From Bacteroidales bacterium (lineage in GTDB: Bacteria > Bacteroidota > Bacteroidia > Bacteroidales > UBA932), in contig JAGABD010000057.1 of the NCBI GenBank assembly GCA_017614795.1, positions 1 through 55,772 on the forward strand: a stretch of DNA of 55,772 nt, read 5' to 3'. Of the stretch, positions 27,198-35,928 are shown piece after piece. The translations under genes were made by a program, and so were the position numbers. The notes under the pieces were generated by a model that was not told the DNA's origin, made no database searches, and saw nothing but the letters and a program-made list of their open reading frames with translations. The first letter of the stretch is position 1; every line of letters begins with the position of its first letter.

Positions 27198-28640
27198 TTA
27201 CTTCGTCTTTGTGACCAGCTGGTCGACCGGAGTGATGCTCAGGCGTATGGTCTTGTCGGACTTCTGCGCCGTGCAGATGATGTACTTGTCGTTGCAGACG
27301 AACTGCGGGTGCGGGTCGGTGTGCCAGTTCTGGTAGGCCTGTTTGAGGTCGGAATCCGCATTTATTTCGGTCTTGCTGATCAGGTACGGCATCAGGGTAT
27401 AGATCATCACTGTCTTTTTGGTCTTGTGGTTGTAGAAATGCACTCTCCAGTTGCAGCTGCGATAGTACTGGTATTGGTAGCTCTGGTCGTCATAGGTTAT
27501 CCACTTCTTGTCGGTTGACGTGAAGAAATCCTTGGAGAAGAAGCAGTGGGATGCGCAGTTCAACGCATCTGAATACTTGGTGTAAGAATCCTTGTTTCTG
27601 GCATTGGCAAGGCTGCGGATGCATGGCTTGCCGGAGCACCAGTAAACGTAGTTCCCGTCTTCGTGCCAGCGCTCGTGCGAGGCATAGCCGCCATCCTTTT
27701 TGTCGGGGTCCTCGGAATACGGGTCGGGAATCATTGTCATACGGCTGTTTTTCTGCACAATCTGGATGCGGGGATACCAGCCGTCGGCATCCTTGTAAAT
27801 GGGAATGGTGACGCTCTCTCCGTTCACCTTTTCCGTAAGGGTGTAATGGTCCGTCGCCATAAGCGCCATCGCATCGTTCTTGGGATTCAACTGTCCGTGG
27901 GTGAGGTTGACGTCGCTGTAGATCTTGTTGGCCTCATCTACCATATTATCCGGAGTCCATCTCTCCCAAGCTCCCGTCTTGAGGTCCAGGAGGCCCCAGA
28001 GGAAGGTATCGTAGAGGCGCATGTCGAGGAACACCTTGCTCTTGTCCTGGGTGAGTGTGAGATGGGTGCAGAGCTTCTTGATGGGGCGGGACTTGGCCGG
28101 AAGTATCCTGGAGGGCAGGTTGACGAGCTTGATGGCCACCGAAGGGTCTTCCAGCAGATTCCTTTTGTAGAAAGTGGCGCCCGTCTTGGACTCGTTGACA
28201 GTAGCATAGTAGAGCACGTCGTTCTCTATGTCGAGATAGGGGCAGCAGCTGAACGAACAGCCCTTGATCTTGTAGACGGTGCCGTCGCGGAGGTCCACTA
28301 TCATTCCGCACCTCGACTGGCGGGTGGGGAAATCCTTGTTGGAGCCGAAGTAGAAGAGGAACTTCTCGTCGTTGGTCATGCTCCTGGTATTGAAATAGTT
28401 GGACTGGCTGCATTCCCAGCCGCCAAGGCCGCTCTTGAGCTGATAGGACACCACACCCGACTCGTCGGTATACTTCTCGAACAGGTCGGAATCGAATAAT
28501 TTTCTATTGGGATTGTTACCGGGGTAAACTGTCTTTTCTCCCGATTTCTTGGGCGCCGTGTTATCTAACTCTTCTTTTGAACCGCAGGCGATGGCAGATA
28601 TGGCCATAGCTGCAAAAACCATCAGTTTTAGTGTTCTCAT
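27198..28640 (-). CDS. Oligogalacturonate-lyase-like (PL22-type) beta-propeller lipoprotein
   Basis: A 480-residue lipoprotein (MVFAAMAISAIAC, Cys19). The rest reads as a WD-like propeller with short beta repeats. DVNLTHGQLNPKNDAMALMA and SHERWHEDGNYVYWCSG resemble the two histidine-containing blades that hold the Mn site of oligogalacturonate lyase (PL22). I infer cleavage of unsaturated or short oligogalacturonides at the cell surface or periplasm, which fits the pectin context. A non-catalytic propeller is the alternative. It is the promoter-proximal gene of the locus. It is cysteine-rich in the middle (CSFSCCPY), which is unusual for a periplasmic PL22 and could form disulphides. Confidence 0.62.
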   Translation of the reverse strand: MRTLKLMVFAAMAISAIACGSKEELDNTAPKKSGEKTVYPGNNPNRKLFDSDLFEKYTDESGVVSYQLKSGLGGWECSQSNYFNTRSMTNDEKFLFYFGSNKDFPTRQSRCGMIVDLRDGTVYKIKGCSFSCCPYLDIENDVLYYATVNESKTGATFYKRNLLEDPSVAIKLVNLPSRILPAKSRPIKKLCTHLTLTQDKSKVFLDMRLYDTFLWGLLDLKTGAWERWTPDNMVDEANKIYSDVNLTHGQLNPKNDAMALMATDHYTLTEKVNGESVTIPIYKDADGWYPRIQIVQKNSRMTMIPDPYSEDPDKKDGGYASHERWHEDGNYVYWCSGKPCIRSLANARNKDSYTKYSDALNCASHCFFSKDFFTSTDKKWITYDDQSYQYQYYRSCNWRVHFYNHKTKKTVMIYTLMPYLISKTEINADSDLKQAYQNWHTDPHPQFVCNDKYIICTAQKSDKTIRLSITPVDQLVTKTK

Positions 28641-28644
28641 GGTT

Positions 28645-28652
28645 CAAATATA
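28645..28652 (-). promoter_or_regulatory. Candidate -7 element of the pectin-utilisation operon
   Basis: TATATTTG on the minus strand (28652 to 28645) matches TAnnTTTG exactly, only 4 bases before the ATG at 28640. If used, the transcript would be nearly leaderless. No clear TTTG lies about 20 bases further upstream, so support is moderate. Confidence 0.4.
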
Positions 28653-28697
28653 GCGAATAATTTGATTAATCTCTCTTTTACATAGTAAAAAAGAGCA

Positions 28698-29564
28698 TCA
28701 ACGCGGAAGCTTTTTTCCGGTTACCGCCTCGATAGCGGCGAAAGAGCCCAGGTCGGACCAGGCCCAAGTAGCAGGAATACAATAGATTAAAGATGATTTC
28801 TCCATAACGGCATAGTCTATGGAGATTTTTTCGCATTCGGGGAAGATTTTTGCGGTTTCTGACGCTTCTGACGCAGTTCCGAAGGATTTAGAGAGTTCGT
28901 CCATCCTGCCGCTGATCTGCGGGGCGAAGCGCTTCAACTCGCCGTCCATCACCGCCGCCCTGAACACGAATATTCCGGCGTTCCACAGGTATCCGCCTTC
29001 TGCCAGATACCGCTTCGCGGTCTCGAGGTCCGGTTTCTCGGTAAAGGAAGCGACCTTGACAGGAGATTGCCGGTCGCCGCCGGCAATGACGTTTATGTAG
29101 CCGTACCCCGTATGAGGCTCGGTCGGCTTGATGCCGATGCACACAACGGCATCGTCCTTCCCGGCGAACTCCAGCGCCTTGCGAAGGGTGATCGCATGGG
29201 CGGGAATGTCCGCCACCCAGGCGTCGGAGGGCGTGACCACGACATTTGCGCCGGAGTCCTCGGCAAGAATCTTTTTCGTGGCCCAGGCTATGCACGGGGC
29301 GGTATTGCGAGGTTCAGGTTCAAGGAGGATGTGGGCGCGGGGAATCTGCGGCAGCTGCTCAAGGATGAAATGCTCGTAATTCGACGAAGTCACAACCCAG
29401 AAGGCCGCTTCGGGATCGACCGCGTGAAAGCGCTCCCAGGTAAGCTGGATCATTGTTTTGCCGCAGTCCAACAGGTCGATGAACTGCTTCGGATGCTCGG
29501 GGGTGCTCAGCGGGTAAAGCCTCGTCCCCTGGCCGCCTGCCATTATGACAATATGGTTGCTCAT
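28698..29564 (-). CDS. Mannose-1-phosphate guanylyltransferase (short form)
   Basis: Makes GDP-mannose from GTP and mannose-1-phosphate for glycan synthesis. The 288-residue product has the nucleotide motif VIMAGGQGTRLYPLS near 6-20 with HPKQF, then EPEPRNTAPCIAWA, VTPSDAWV, and ends with the WSDLGSF active-site region. Typical family members run about 350 residues, so the C-terminal part is short, ending 13 residues after WSDLGSF. The start at 29564 overlaps the nadE stop by 4 bases (ATGA) and is preferred to the longer frame reaching 29612, which is wholly inside nadE. No mannose-modifying genes are adjacent. Confidence 0.87.
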   Translation of the reverse strand: MSNHIVIMAGGQGTRLYPLSTPEHPKQFIDLLDCGKTMIQLTWERFHAVDPEAAFWVVTSSNYEHFILEQLPQIPRAHILLEPEPRNTAPCIAWATKKILAEDSGANVVVTPSDAWVADIPAHAITLRKALEFAGKDDAVVCIGIKPTEPHTGYGYINVIAGGDRQSPVKVASFTEKPDLETAKRYLAEGGYLWNAGIFVFRAAVMDGELKRFAPQISGRMDELSKSFGTASEASETAKIFPECEKISIDYAVMEKSSLIYCIPATWAWSDLGSFAAIEAVTGKKLPR

Positions 29565-31489
29565 AACTCCTCTGTCCACAACGATGAATACGCGTCCGAA
29601 GGCATGCGCCAATCCCCTCTCGGCGAGAGGCTCACGCTGCCCACTTTAGGTCCGTCCGGCATACACGAACGCTTGAACTGCTGGGAGAAAAAGCGCTTGA
29701 AGAAAACCTTCAGCCACTTGCGTATAACTTCTTCATTGTAAACGCCTTCGAAGGCCTTGCAGGCGAGCAGCAAAACCTTCTCCGGGGCGAAGCCCCAGCG
29801 CATTACGTTATACAGGAAAAAGTCGTGCAGTTCGTAGGGCCCGACCACATCTTCCGTGACCTGAAGGATCTTCCCGTCCCGGGTGCCCGGAAGAAGCTCC
29901 GGCGAAATCGGGGTGTCTATGATATCGTAAAGCACCTTGGAGCAGTCGTCGAAATGGCTGTCGGCCGCGAACTTCACGAGGGTGCGCACAAGCGTCTTGG
30001 GAACGGCCGCATTCACCCCGTACATCGACATATGGTCGCCGTTGTAGGTGCACCAGCCGAGGGCCAGCTCGCTCAAATCGCCGGTGCCGACCACTATTCC
30101 GCCGAGCTCCCCCGCAAGGTCCATAAGGATTTGCGTACGCTCGCGGGCCTGGGCATTCTCATACGTGGAGTCGTGCACCGACATATCGTGCCCTATATCT
30201 TCCAGATGCTGCGTGGCGGCCGGCACAATGGATATGCATCGGCTGGAGATTCCCAGCTTCTCCATAAGTATCTCGGCATTGCCCTTGGTGCGGGCGGTGG
30301 TGCCGAATCCCGGCATAGTCACGCCCACGATTCGCGAGCGGTCCCAGCCGAGTTTGTCGAATGCGAGCACCGTCACAAGCAGGGCGAGAGTGGAATCCAG
30401 CCCGCCGGAAATGCCCAGCACGGCCGTCTTGCAGCCTATGAACTCGAGCCTGCTGCACAGTGCGAGGACTTGAATCGAGAGTATCTCCCGACAACGGGCG
30501 GCGAGTGCCTCGGGGTCACCGCCCGGCACGAAAGGGTGCGCTTCCACCTTGCGGAGAAGGTCCCCTTCGAAATTGGTATCCACCGGCTTGCCGGCATCTA
30601 TGATCTTGAATCCGCCGCTCTCTCCCCCGTCGTAATCGTCGCGGAAGTTGACGTTCTTCGCCCGCACGCCGTCCAGCCGCTGCACGTCGACATCGGCATA
30701 AATCGCGGTGGATACGCGGGAGAAGCGCTCGTTCTCGGCCAGCAGCGCGCCGTTCTCATAGATGAGCGAACTCCCTGCCCACACAAGGTCCGTGGTGGAC
30801 TCGCCATAACCGCAGGAGCAATAGATATAAGCCGCGTTCAGGCGGGCCGAAGTGCTGGAAACCAGCAACTTGCGATAATCGTGCTTGAGGAGCGCCTCGT
30901 TCGAGGCGGAAAGGTTCAGGATGAGGTTGGCGCCCGCCAGCGCCGCATAGGAGCAGGGAGGCACGGGAACCCAGAGGTCCTGGCAGATCTCCACCCCCAC
31001 AACCGCGGGACCGATGCGGAAGAGCATCTTCACGCCGACAGGCACGCTCTTTCCGCCGAACTCCACGGCGTCCTGCTTCAGGTCGGTCGCCGAAGCGAAC
31101 CAGCGCATCTCGTAGAACTCCGCTGCATTGGGCAGATAGGTCTTCGGGACGATGCCCAGCACCTTGCCTTCCTTGAGAAGGAACGAGCAGTTGTAGAGAC
31201 GCCCGGCTATGCGCAGAGGCGCTCCTACCGCCACCAGCATACCGCTCGCGGCAGTGGCCAGGGCGATGTCCAGCACAGCCTTTTCGCAGGCGTCGAGCAG
31301 CTTCTGCTGGCCGAAAAGGTCGGCGCAGGTGTAGCCGCAGACGCAGAGTTCGGGGAATACCGCGATGGAGACTCCCCTTCCGGCGGCTTCGCCGGCAAGA
31401 CGGATTATCTCCTGCGAATTTTGGTCGGGCCGGGCGAGAAAAACCCTTGGCGAGAACGCCGCGACCCGTATGAATCCGTAATTGTCCAT
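29561..31489 (-). CDS. nadE: Glutamine-dependent NAD+ synthetase
   Basis: Final step of NAD+ synthesis, amidating nicotinate adenine dinucleotide with glutamine-derived ammonia. The 642 residues comprise an N-terminal nitrilase-type glutaminase with Glu47 (FPELCVCGY), Lys116 (PKTYLP) and Cys169 (VEICQDLW), then the C-terminal synthetase with the PP-loop GISGGLDSTLAL near 352-363 and GTGDLSELALGW. It is full length with no anomalies. The ATG lies a few bases after a TATATTTG element and it is co-transcribed with the following guanylyltransferase. Confidence 0.97.
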   Translation of the reverse strand: MDNYGFIRVAAFSPRVFLARPDQNSQEIIRLAGEAAGRGVSIAVFPELCVCGYTCADLFGQQKLLDACEKAVLDIALATAASGMLVAVGAPLRIAGRLYNCSFLLKEGKVLGIVPKTYLPNAAEFYEMRWFASATDLKQDAVEFGGKSVPVGVKMLFRIGPAVVGVEICQDLWVPVPPCSYAALAGANLILNLSASNEALLKHDYRKLLVSSTSARLNAAYIYCSCGYGESTTDLVWAGSSLIYENGALLAENERFSRVSTAIYADVDVQRLDGVRAKNVNFRDDYDGGESGGFKIIDAGKPVDTNFEGDLLRKVEAHPFVPGGDPEALAARCREILSIQVLALCSRLEFIGCKTAVLGISGGLDSTLALLVTVLAFDKLGWDRSRIVGVTMPGFGTTARTKGNAEILMEKLGISSRCISIVPAATQHLEDIGHDMSVHDSTYENAQARERTQILMDLAGELGGIVVGTGDLSELALGWCTYNGDHMSMYGVNAAVPKTLVRTLVKFAADSHFDDCSKVLYDIIDTPISPELLPGTRDGKILQVTEDVVGPYELHDFFLYNVMRWGFAPEKVLLLACKAFEGVYNEEVIRKWLKVFFKRFFSQQFKRSCMPDGPKVGSVSLSPRGDWRMPSDAYSSLWTEEL

Positions 31490-31498
31490 AGTTGGTTA

Positions 31499-31506
31499 CA
31501 AATATA
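31499..31506 (-). promoter_or_regulatory. Candidate -7 element of nadE
   Basis: TATATTTG on the minus strand (31506 to 31499), a perfect TAnnTTTG match, ends 9 bases before the nadE ATG, predicting a very short leader. Confidence 0.5.
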
Positions 31507-31527
31507 GCAAACTTTGCGACTTTTGAG

Positions 31528-31535
31528 TAACTTTG
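31528..31535 (+). promoter_or_regulatory. Candidate -7 element of the transporter/lipid-kinase operon
   Basis: TAACTTTG matches TAnnTTTG and ends 7 bases before the GTG start at 31543. It faces away from the nadE element, so the roughly 50-base gap holds two divergent promoters with short leaders. Confidence 0.5.
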
Positions 31536-31542
31536 CGGTACC

Positions 31543-32496
31543 GTGCTGGAAAAACAAATCAGATTTCTCAAGAACTGGATGCTGCCCATCGTAATGGCGC
31601 TGGGAGTAGGCCTCTATCTGCTTCTGCACTACATTCCCGCGCTTGATGAGGGTCCGTACATCGCAGTTGCCAGAAGGGTCCAGCCAGCGCTTATCAGCGT
31701 GATGCTTTTCCTGCAGCTGACGGTGGTCGCGCCCAAGGACCTCCGGCTTCACAAATGGCATTTCATCTGCCTCGGGGCGCAGACGCTGCTGTTCTTCGGC
31801 TTTGCCGCCCTGTGCATCTCGCTGCCCGAAGGAAACGCCCGCATTCTCAGCGAAAGCGCCATGCTCTGCTTCATCGCTCCTACCGCGACAGCGGCCGGCG
31901 TGGTCGCCTCCAAGATCGGCGGAAATATCTCGAGCATAATAACTTACACGGTCCTTATAGACCTGCTGGTTTCGCTGCTGATACCCGCGGTGATTCCCCT
32001 CGTGCACCCCGAAACCGACGTGCGCTTTTTCGCGGCGTTCTTCGCCATCATACGCAAAGTGGCCGCCATCCTCGTGCTCCCCTGTATGCTAGCCTGGTTC
32101 ATCCGCTACGCGCTGCCCGGCCTGCAACGGAGGCTCGAGCGCTGCGTGGGACTTGCGTTCTACCTCTGGGGAGTGGGGCTCACGCTTGCAATGTCGCTTG
32201 CCACCAAGAGCCTCGTCGGCAGCGGAATAGTATGGTGGGTCGTGGTCAGCATCGGACTTCTTTCGCTGGTTGCCTGCGTGTTCCAGTTCTGGCTCGGAAG
32301 GCGCCTCGCGAAGGGCTACGGAAGGGCCGAAAGCCTCTCCGCCGGACAGGCGCTCGGACAGAAGAACAACGGCTTTGTCATATGGCTCGGATTCAGTTAT
32401 CTGACTCCCGTCTGCTCGGTTGCAGGAGGACTTTATGCAGTGTGGCATAACCTCGTGAATTCCTGGGAGTTGTACGAAGCAAGAAAAGCCAAATGA
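31543..32496 (+). CDS. BASS-family (bile acid:sodium symporter-like) transporter
   Basis: A 317-residue integral membrane protein with about nine to ten hydrophobic segments (for example WMLPIVMALGVGLYLLLHYI and IGLLSLVACVFQFWLG). The pair of polar breaks CFIAPTATAAGVVASKIGG and SAGQALGQKNNGFVIWLG resembles the discontinuous helices that form the sodium site in BASS proteins. The substrate is unknown; bile acids should not be assumed. It starts with GTG; no ATG gives a full first membrane segment. It overlaps the downstream lipid-kinase gene by 4 bases. Confidence 0.75.
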   Translation: MLEKQIRFLKNWMLPIVMALGVGLYLLLHYIPALDEGPYIAVARRVQPALISVMLFLQLTVVAPKDLRLHKWHFICLGAQTLLFFGFAALCISLPEGNARILSESAMLCFIAPTATAAGVVASKIGGNISSIITYTVLIDLLVSLLIPAVIPLVHPETDVRFFAAFFAIIRKVAAILVLPCMLAWFIRYALPGLQRRLERCVGLAFYLWGVGLTLAMSLATKSLVGSGIVWWVVVSIGLLSLVACVFQFWLGRRLAKGYGRAESLSAGQALGQKNNGFVIWLGFSYLTPVCSVAGGLYAVWHNLVNSWELYEARKAK

Positions 32497-33383
32497 AGAA
32501 GGCGATATTCATAGTCAATCCCATCTCCGGAGGCAAGGCCAAAACCAAGATTCTGGCTACGGTCGAAAGACATCTGGACACCTCGGTTTTCGAGTATGAA
32601 ACAGTGTATACCGAAAGGCCCGGGCACGGCACTGAAATCGCCCGCGACTGCTCAGCCGACCTGGTGGTGGCGGTTGGCGGCGACGGCACCGTGAGCGAGG
32701 TCGCGCAGGGCATCATCCAGAGCGGCCGGTCCAAGACCTTCGGCATCATCCCCTGCGGCAGCGGAGACGGTCTGGCGCTGCATCTCGGCATAAGCAGGAA
32801 CCCCCGTAAAGCTGTTGCAGTGCTGAACGGCGGCGCGACCGCCATTATGGACTACGGCACGGTCAACGGGAAACCCTTCTTCTGCACCACCGGTGTTGGT
32901 TTCGACGCCGACGTGGCGGAGGCGTTCGCATCTTCCGGGAAGAGAGGACTTTGGACCTATATAACCACCGCACTGCGCCTCTGGCTGGGCTTCAAGCCTT
33001 CGCACTACCGCATCGAAGTGGACGGACAGGCGCTGGAGACCGATGCGGCGATCGTGACCGTGGGCAACGTGAACCAGTGGGGCAACCAGGCCCGCATCAC
33101 TCCCCTCGCCTCCGTGGCGGACGGAAAGATGGACGTGACGGTGGTGAAGCCCTTCCGCAGTTGGGACATTCCCGCGCTCGCGATTAAACTTATGACCGGG
33201 CGCGCGCACAAGGCACGCAAGGTCGTCTCGCTCAGAGGGGCCTCGGTGCATATCTCGCGAGAGAACGACGCGGCGTCGCACTTCGACGGCGACCCCTGCA
33301 GGCTCGGACGCGAGATTACGGTCGAGACCCATCCCGCCGCCCTACGGGTGGCCATCCCCGATAATAAAAAAGACAAGATATGA
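32493..33383 (+). CDS. Diacylglycerol-kinase family lipid kinase
   Basis: A soluble 296-residue kinase of the DAGK/YegS/BmrU fold. FIVNPISGGKAK at 6-17 and VAVGGDGTVSEVAQG at 59-73 form the ATP site; IPCGSGDGLALHLGIS follows, then the TGVGFDADVAEAF segment. It phosphorylates a lipid such as diacylglycerol or a sphingoid base, and the latter is common in Bacteroidota; the true substrate is not evident. ATGA overlaps on both sides tie it to the transporter and the LtaS-like protein, suggesting a joint envelope-lipid function. Confidence 0.88.
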   Translation: MKKAIFIVNPISGGKAKTKILATVERHLDTSVFEYETVYTERPGHGTEIARDCSADLVVAVGGDGTVSEVAQGIIQSGRSKTFGIIPCGSGDGLALHLGISRNPRKAVAVLNGGATAIMDYGTVNGKPFFCTTGVGFDADVAEAFASSGKRGLWTYITTALRLWLGFKPSHYRIEVDGQALETDAAIVTVGNVNQWGNQARITPLASVADGKMDVTVVKPFRSWDIPALAIKLMTGRAHKARKVVSLRGASVHISRENDAASHFDGDPCRLGREITVETHPAALRVAIPDNKKDKI

Positions 33384-35470
33384 GAATTCGCATCAAGGAC
33401 TGGTATTCGTGGTTCGCCCCCGTGCTCGCGCTGACCGCGCTCGGAGCCGGCTTCGTGACACGTATCGTATTGCTGTTCAACCCCTTGACGGTGGTGGACT
33501 TCACCCTCTGGCAGTGGATCAAGATCTTTGGTCTCGGCGCCCTTAACGACCTGGCCTTCGCCTTCATCGCGCTGGTGCCGGCGTTCCTCATCTACACCAC
33601 GGCGAACAAATGGAAGTACACCAAACGAGGCGGCTGGGCGGTATGGTTCGTACTCCTCGCGCTTACGCTTTATTTCCTTTGCTTCAACGACATTTCCGAC
33701 GAATACGGCGGACCGGTTCCAGTAATGGTGAATTCGCTGCTGAGCGTGCTCCTGGTATGCTTCAGCCTCAAATGGTTCCTGCCGAAGCTGCGCAACGGCT
33801 GGCGCTACTGGGCGCTGCACGTCACCGTTTTCGTATATGCGTTTTTGATTACTTCCAACATCGCCAGCGAGTATACTTTCTGGGACGAGTTCGGGGTGCG
33901 ATACAACTTCATTGCAGTCGACTACCTGGTGTACACCAACGAGGTGGTTGGCAACATTATGGAGTCGTACAACATGCCCCTGATCATAGCAGGAGCGCTA
34001 CTGGCAGGCTTTGCCCTCTACTGGCTGATGAGCCGCAAGGTGTCCCTGCGCGAGGCCGGAATCGAATCCAATGGCGCCTGGACGCTGAACCTGATTGCCA
34101 CTTTGGTTTTGGCCATAGGCGGCGGCTTCTGGCTGCACCACGGCTACCGCAACTGGACCTCCAGCAACGTCTTCGCCACCGAGCTCCAGGAGAACGGATG
34201 CTGGAACTTCCTCGAGGCATACAACAGCAACGAGCTGGATTACAGGCAGTTCTATGCCGCCCTGCCGGATTCCGCCGCTGTCGCTGCGAAGCAGGTCCTC
34301 TGCAAGATGGATTCGACTGGCGTTCAGCACATCGTGAAAAACGGCCCCGAACTGCATAAGAACATCATTCTCATTACCGTGGAGAGCCTCAGCGGCGACT
34401 TCCTCGCTCGCTACGGCAACACCCGCGGCATCACGCCCAACATCGACTCGCTGGCTAATGCCGGACTGGTTTTCGACAATCTCTTCGCCACCGGCAACCG
34501 CACCGTGCGAGGCCTCGAGGCGCTCACGCTCTGCATACCTCCCAGCTCCGGCGAGAGCATCGTCAAGCGGCCCGACTGCGGAGGGCGCTTCAACACCGGC
34601 GAGGTGTTGCGTTCGAAGGGCTACACCACCCGCTTCCTCTATGGCGGCGACAGCTATTTCGACAATATGGGCGCCTTCTATTCGGGCAACGGCTACGAGG
34701 TTGTGGACCGCGGAGACTACCTGCCCGGCGAAATCACTTTCGCCAACATCTGGGGCACCTGCGACGAAGATAGCTACAACGTGGCCCTGCGCCTCTGCGA
34801 CGAGGATTATGCGTCCTGCAAGCCCTTCTTTACGCAGATAATGACCATAAGCAACCACAGGCCCTACACCTATCCCGAGGGCCGCATCACCTACGACGGC
34901 AACCCTATGAGCAGGTGCGCCGCGGTGAAATATACAGATTATGCGATTGGGGATTTCTTTGCCAAGGCGGCGCAGAAGCCCTGGTTCGGCGAAACGGTAT
35001 TCGTAATCGTGGCGGACCATTGCGCATCCAGCGCCGGCAAGACCAGCCTTCCGCTGGACTGCTACCATATTCCCGCCATAGTATATGCCCCGGGCTTCAT
35101 AGCTCCGCAGGCAGTGAGCAAGACCTGCTCGCAGATAGACCTGGTGCCCACGCTCTTCTCGCTGCTGAACTTCAGCTACGATTCGCAGTTCTATGGTCAG
35201 GATATTCTGGCGCTGGAATTCAAGGAGCGCGCCTTTATGGCCACTTACCAGGATCTCGGTTACTACGCCGACGGCATCCTCACGGTGCTATCCCCCGTCC
35301 GCCAGGTGCGCCAGTTCGCGGTCTCCCGCACTTCCGACTGGCACTTCACCGAAGACCTCCTGGATGGCGCCGACCTCTCCGACCCCGTCAGCTCCCCCAC
35401 AGCCTCGCAGGCCTCCGCGTCCCTCCTCGACGCCCAAGCCTACTACCAGGCTGCGAACCTGGGGCTCTAA
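33380..35470 (+). CDS. LtaS-like membrane sulfatase/phosphoglycerol-transferase family protein
   Basis: A 696-residue protein with about five N-terminal membrane helices (residues about 10-215), then an alkaline-phosphatase-superfamily domain in the periplasm. The metal-site segment ITVESLSGDFLARYG is near 330-344 and the likely nucleophile is Thr375 in ATGNRTVRGLEA. DNMGAFYSGNGY and IVADHCASSAG supply later metal ligands. Relatives transfer phosphoglycerol or phosphoethanolamine to surface lipids or glycans. It is coupled to the lipid kinase by an ATGA overlap, consistent with recycling of the diacylglycerol released by such transfer. Its stop overlaps the convergent SecB-like gene. Confidence 0.85.
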   Translation: MRIRIKDWYSWFAPVLALTALGAGFVTRIVLLFNPLTVVDFTLWQWIKIFGLGALNDLAFAFIALVPAFLIYTTANKWKYTKRGGWAVWFVLLALTLYFLCFNDISDEYGGPVPVMVNSLLSVLLVCFSLKWFLPKLRNGWRYWALHVTVFVYAFLITSNIASEYTFWDEFGVRYNFIAVDYLVYTNEVVGNIMESYNMPLIIAGALLAGFALYWLMSRKVSLREAGIESNGAWTLNLIATLVLAIGGGFWLHHGYRNWTSSNVFATELQENGCWNFLEAYNSNELDYRQFYAALPDSAAVAAKQVLCKMDSTGVQHIVKNGPELHKNIILITVESLSGDFLARYGNTRGITPNIDSLANAGLVFDNLFATGNRTVRGLEALTLCIPPSSGESIVKRPDCGGRFNTGEVLRSKGYTTRFLYGGDSYFDNMGAFYSGNGYEVVDRGDYLPGEITFANIWGTCDEDSYNVALRLCDEDYASCKPFFTQIMTISNHRPYTYPEGRITYDGNPMSRCAAVKYTDYAIGDFFAKAAQKPWFGETVFVIVADHCASSAGKTSLPLDCYHIPAIVYAPGFIAPQAVSKTCSQIDLVPTLFSLLNFSYDSQFYGQDILALEFKERAFMATYQDLGYYADGILTVLSPVRQVRQFAVSRTSDWHFTEDLLDGADLSDPVSSPTASQASASLLDAQAYYQAANLGL

Positions 35471-35916
35471 TCCTCTACGGAGATACCGTTTTTCTCGAGG
35501 AGTTCCACGACGCCAACAAGCGGAATGGGGAACTTCTCGAGTGGCGTCGACAGCGTATGGGAATACACAATGCCTCGGAGAGTGTTGTACGAGCACACTA
35601 GCAGCGTCGGAATGATGTCCACTTTCAGATTAAGTCTTTTGTTCACCCTATCGACGTCAATAACAGTGTCAATGGGAGCGACAGAGTAACTCAGGCGCAC
35701 GCTGGACTTGAATATTACAGAATCGTTCAACAGATATCTTACGCTGGGAACGACTACTATCAAGTTGTCTTCGGTTTTAACGACAGTTTCAATCCTGTAC
35801 TGGAACTTCAGGGTTTCTTCGGATAATTGCCCCGACACTATCCCCTCCAGATTGTTTGCTGTTTTCTCGTCGCTGATAGAGACAAGTTTATACCTTACGT
35901 TATTGGAATCCATCAT
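35467..35916 (-). CDS. SecB-like chaperone of a toxin-antitoxin-chaperone module
   Basis: A 149-residue SecB-fold protein. Beta strands LKFQYRIETVV and SSVRLSYSVAP are followed by the SecB-like helix IPTLLVCSYNTLRGIVYSH and the terminal P(L)VGVVELLEKN. In toxin-antitoxin-chaperone (TAC) systems such a chaperone holds the aggregation-prone C-terminus of the antitoxin so that it can neutralise the toxin. It is the third gene after toxin and antitoxin (12-base gap). Start choices are GTG 35922, ATG 35916 or ATG 35913; I use 35916. It ends tail-to-tail with the LtaS-like gene, stop codons overlapping. Confidence 0.78.
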   Translation of the reverse strand: MMDSNNVRYKLVSISDEKTANNLEGIVSGQLSEETLKFQYRIETVVKTEDNLIVVVPSVRYLLNDSVIFKSSVRLSYSVAPIDTVIDVDRVNKRLNLKVDIIPTLLVCSYNTLRGIVYSHTLSTPLEKFPIPLVGVVELLEKNGISVED

Positions 35917-35928
35917 ACTCACTTCTTT

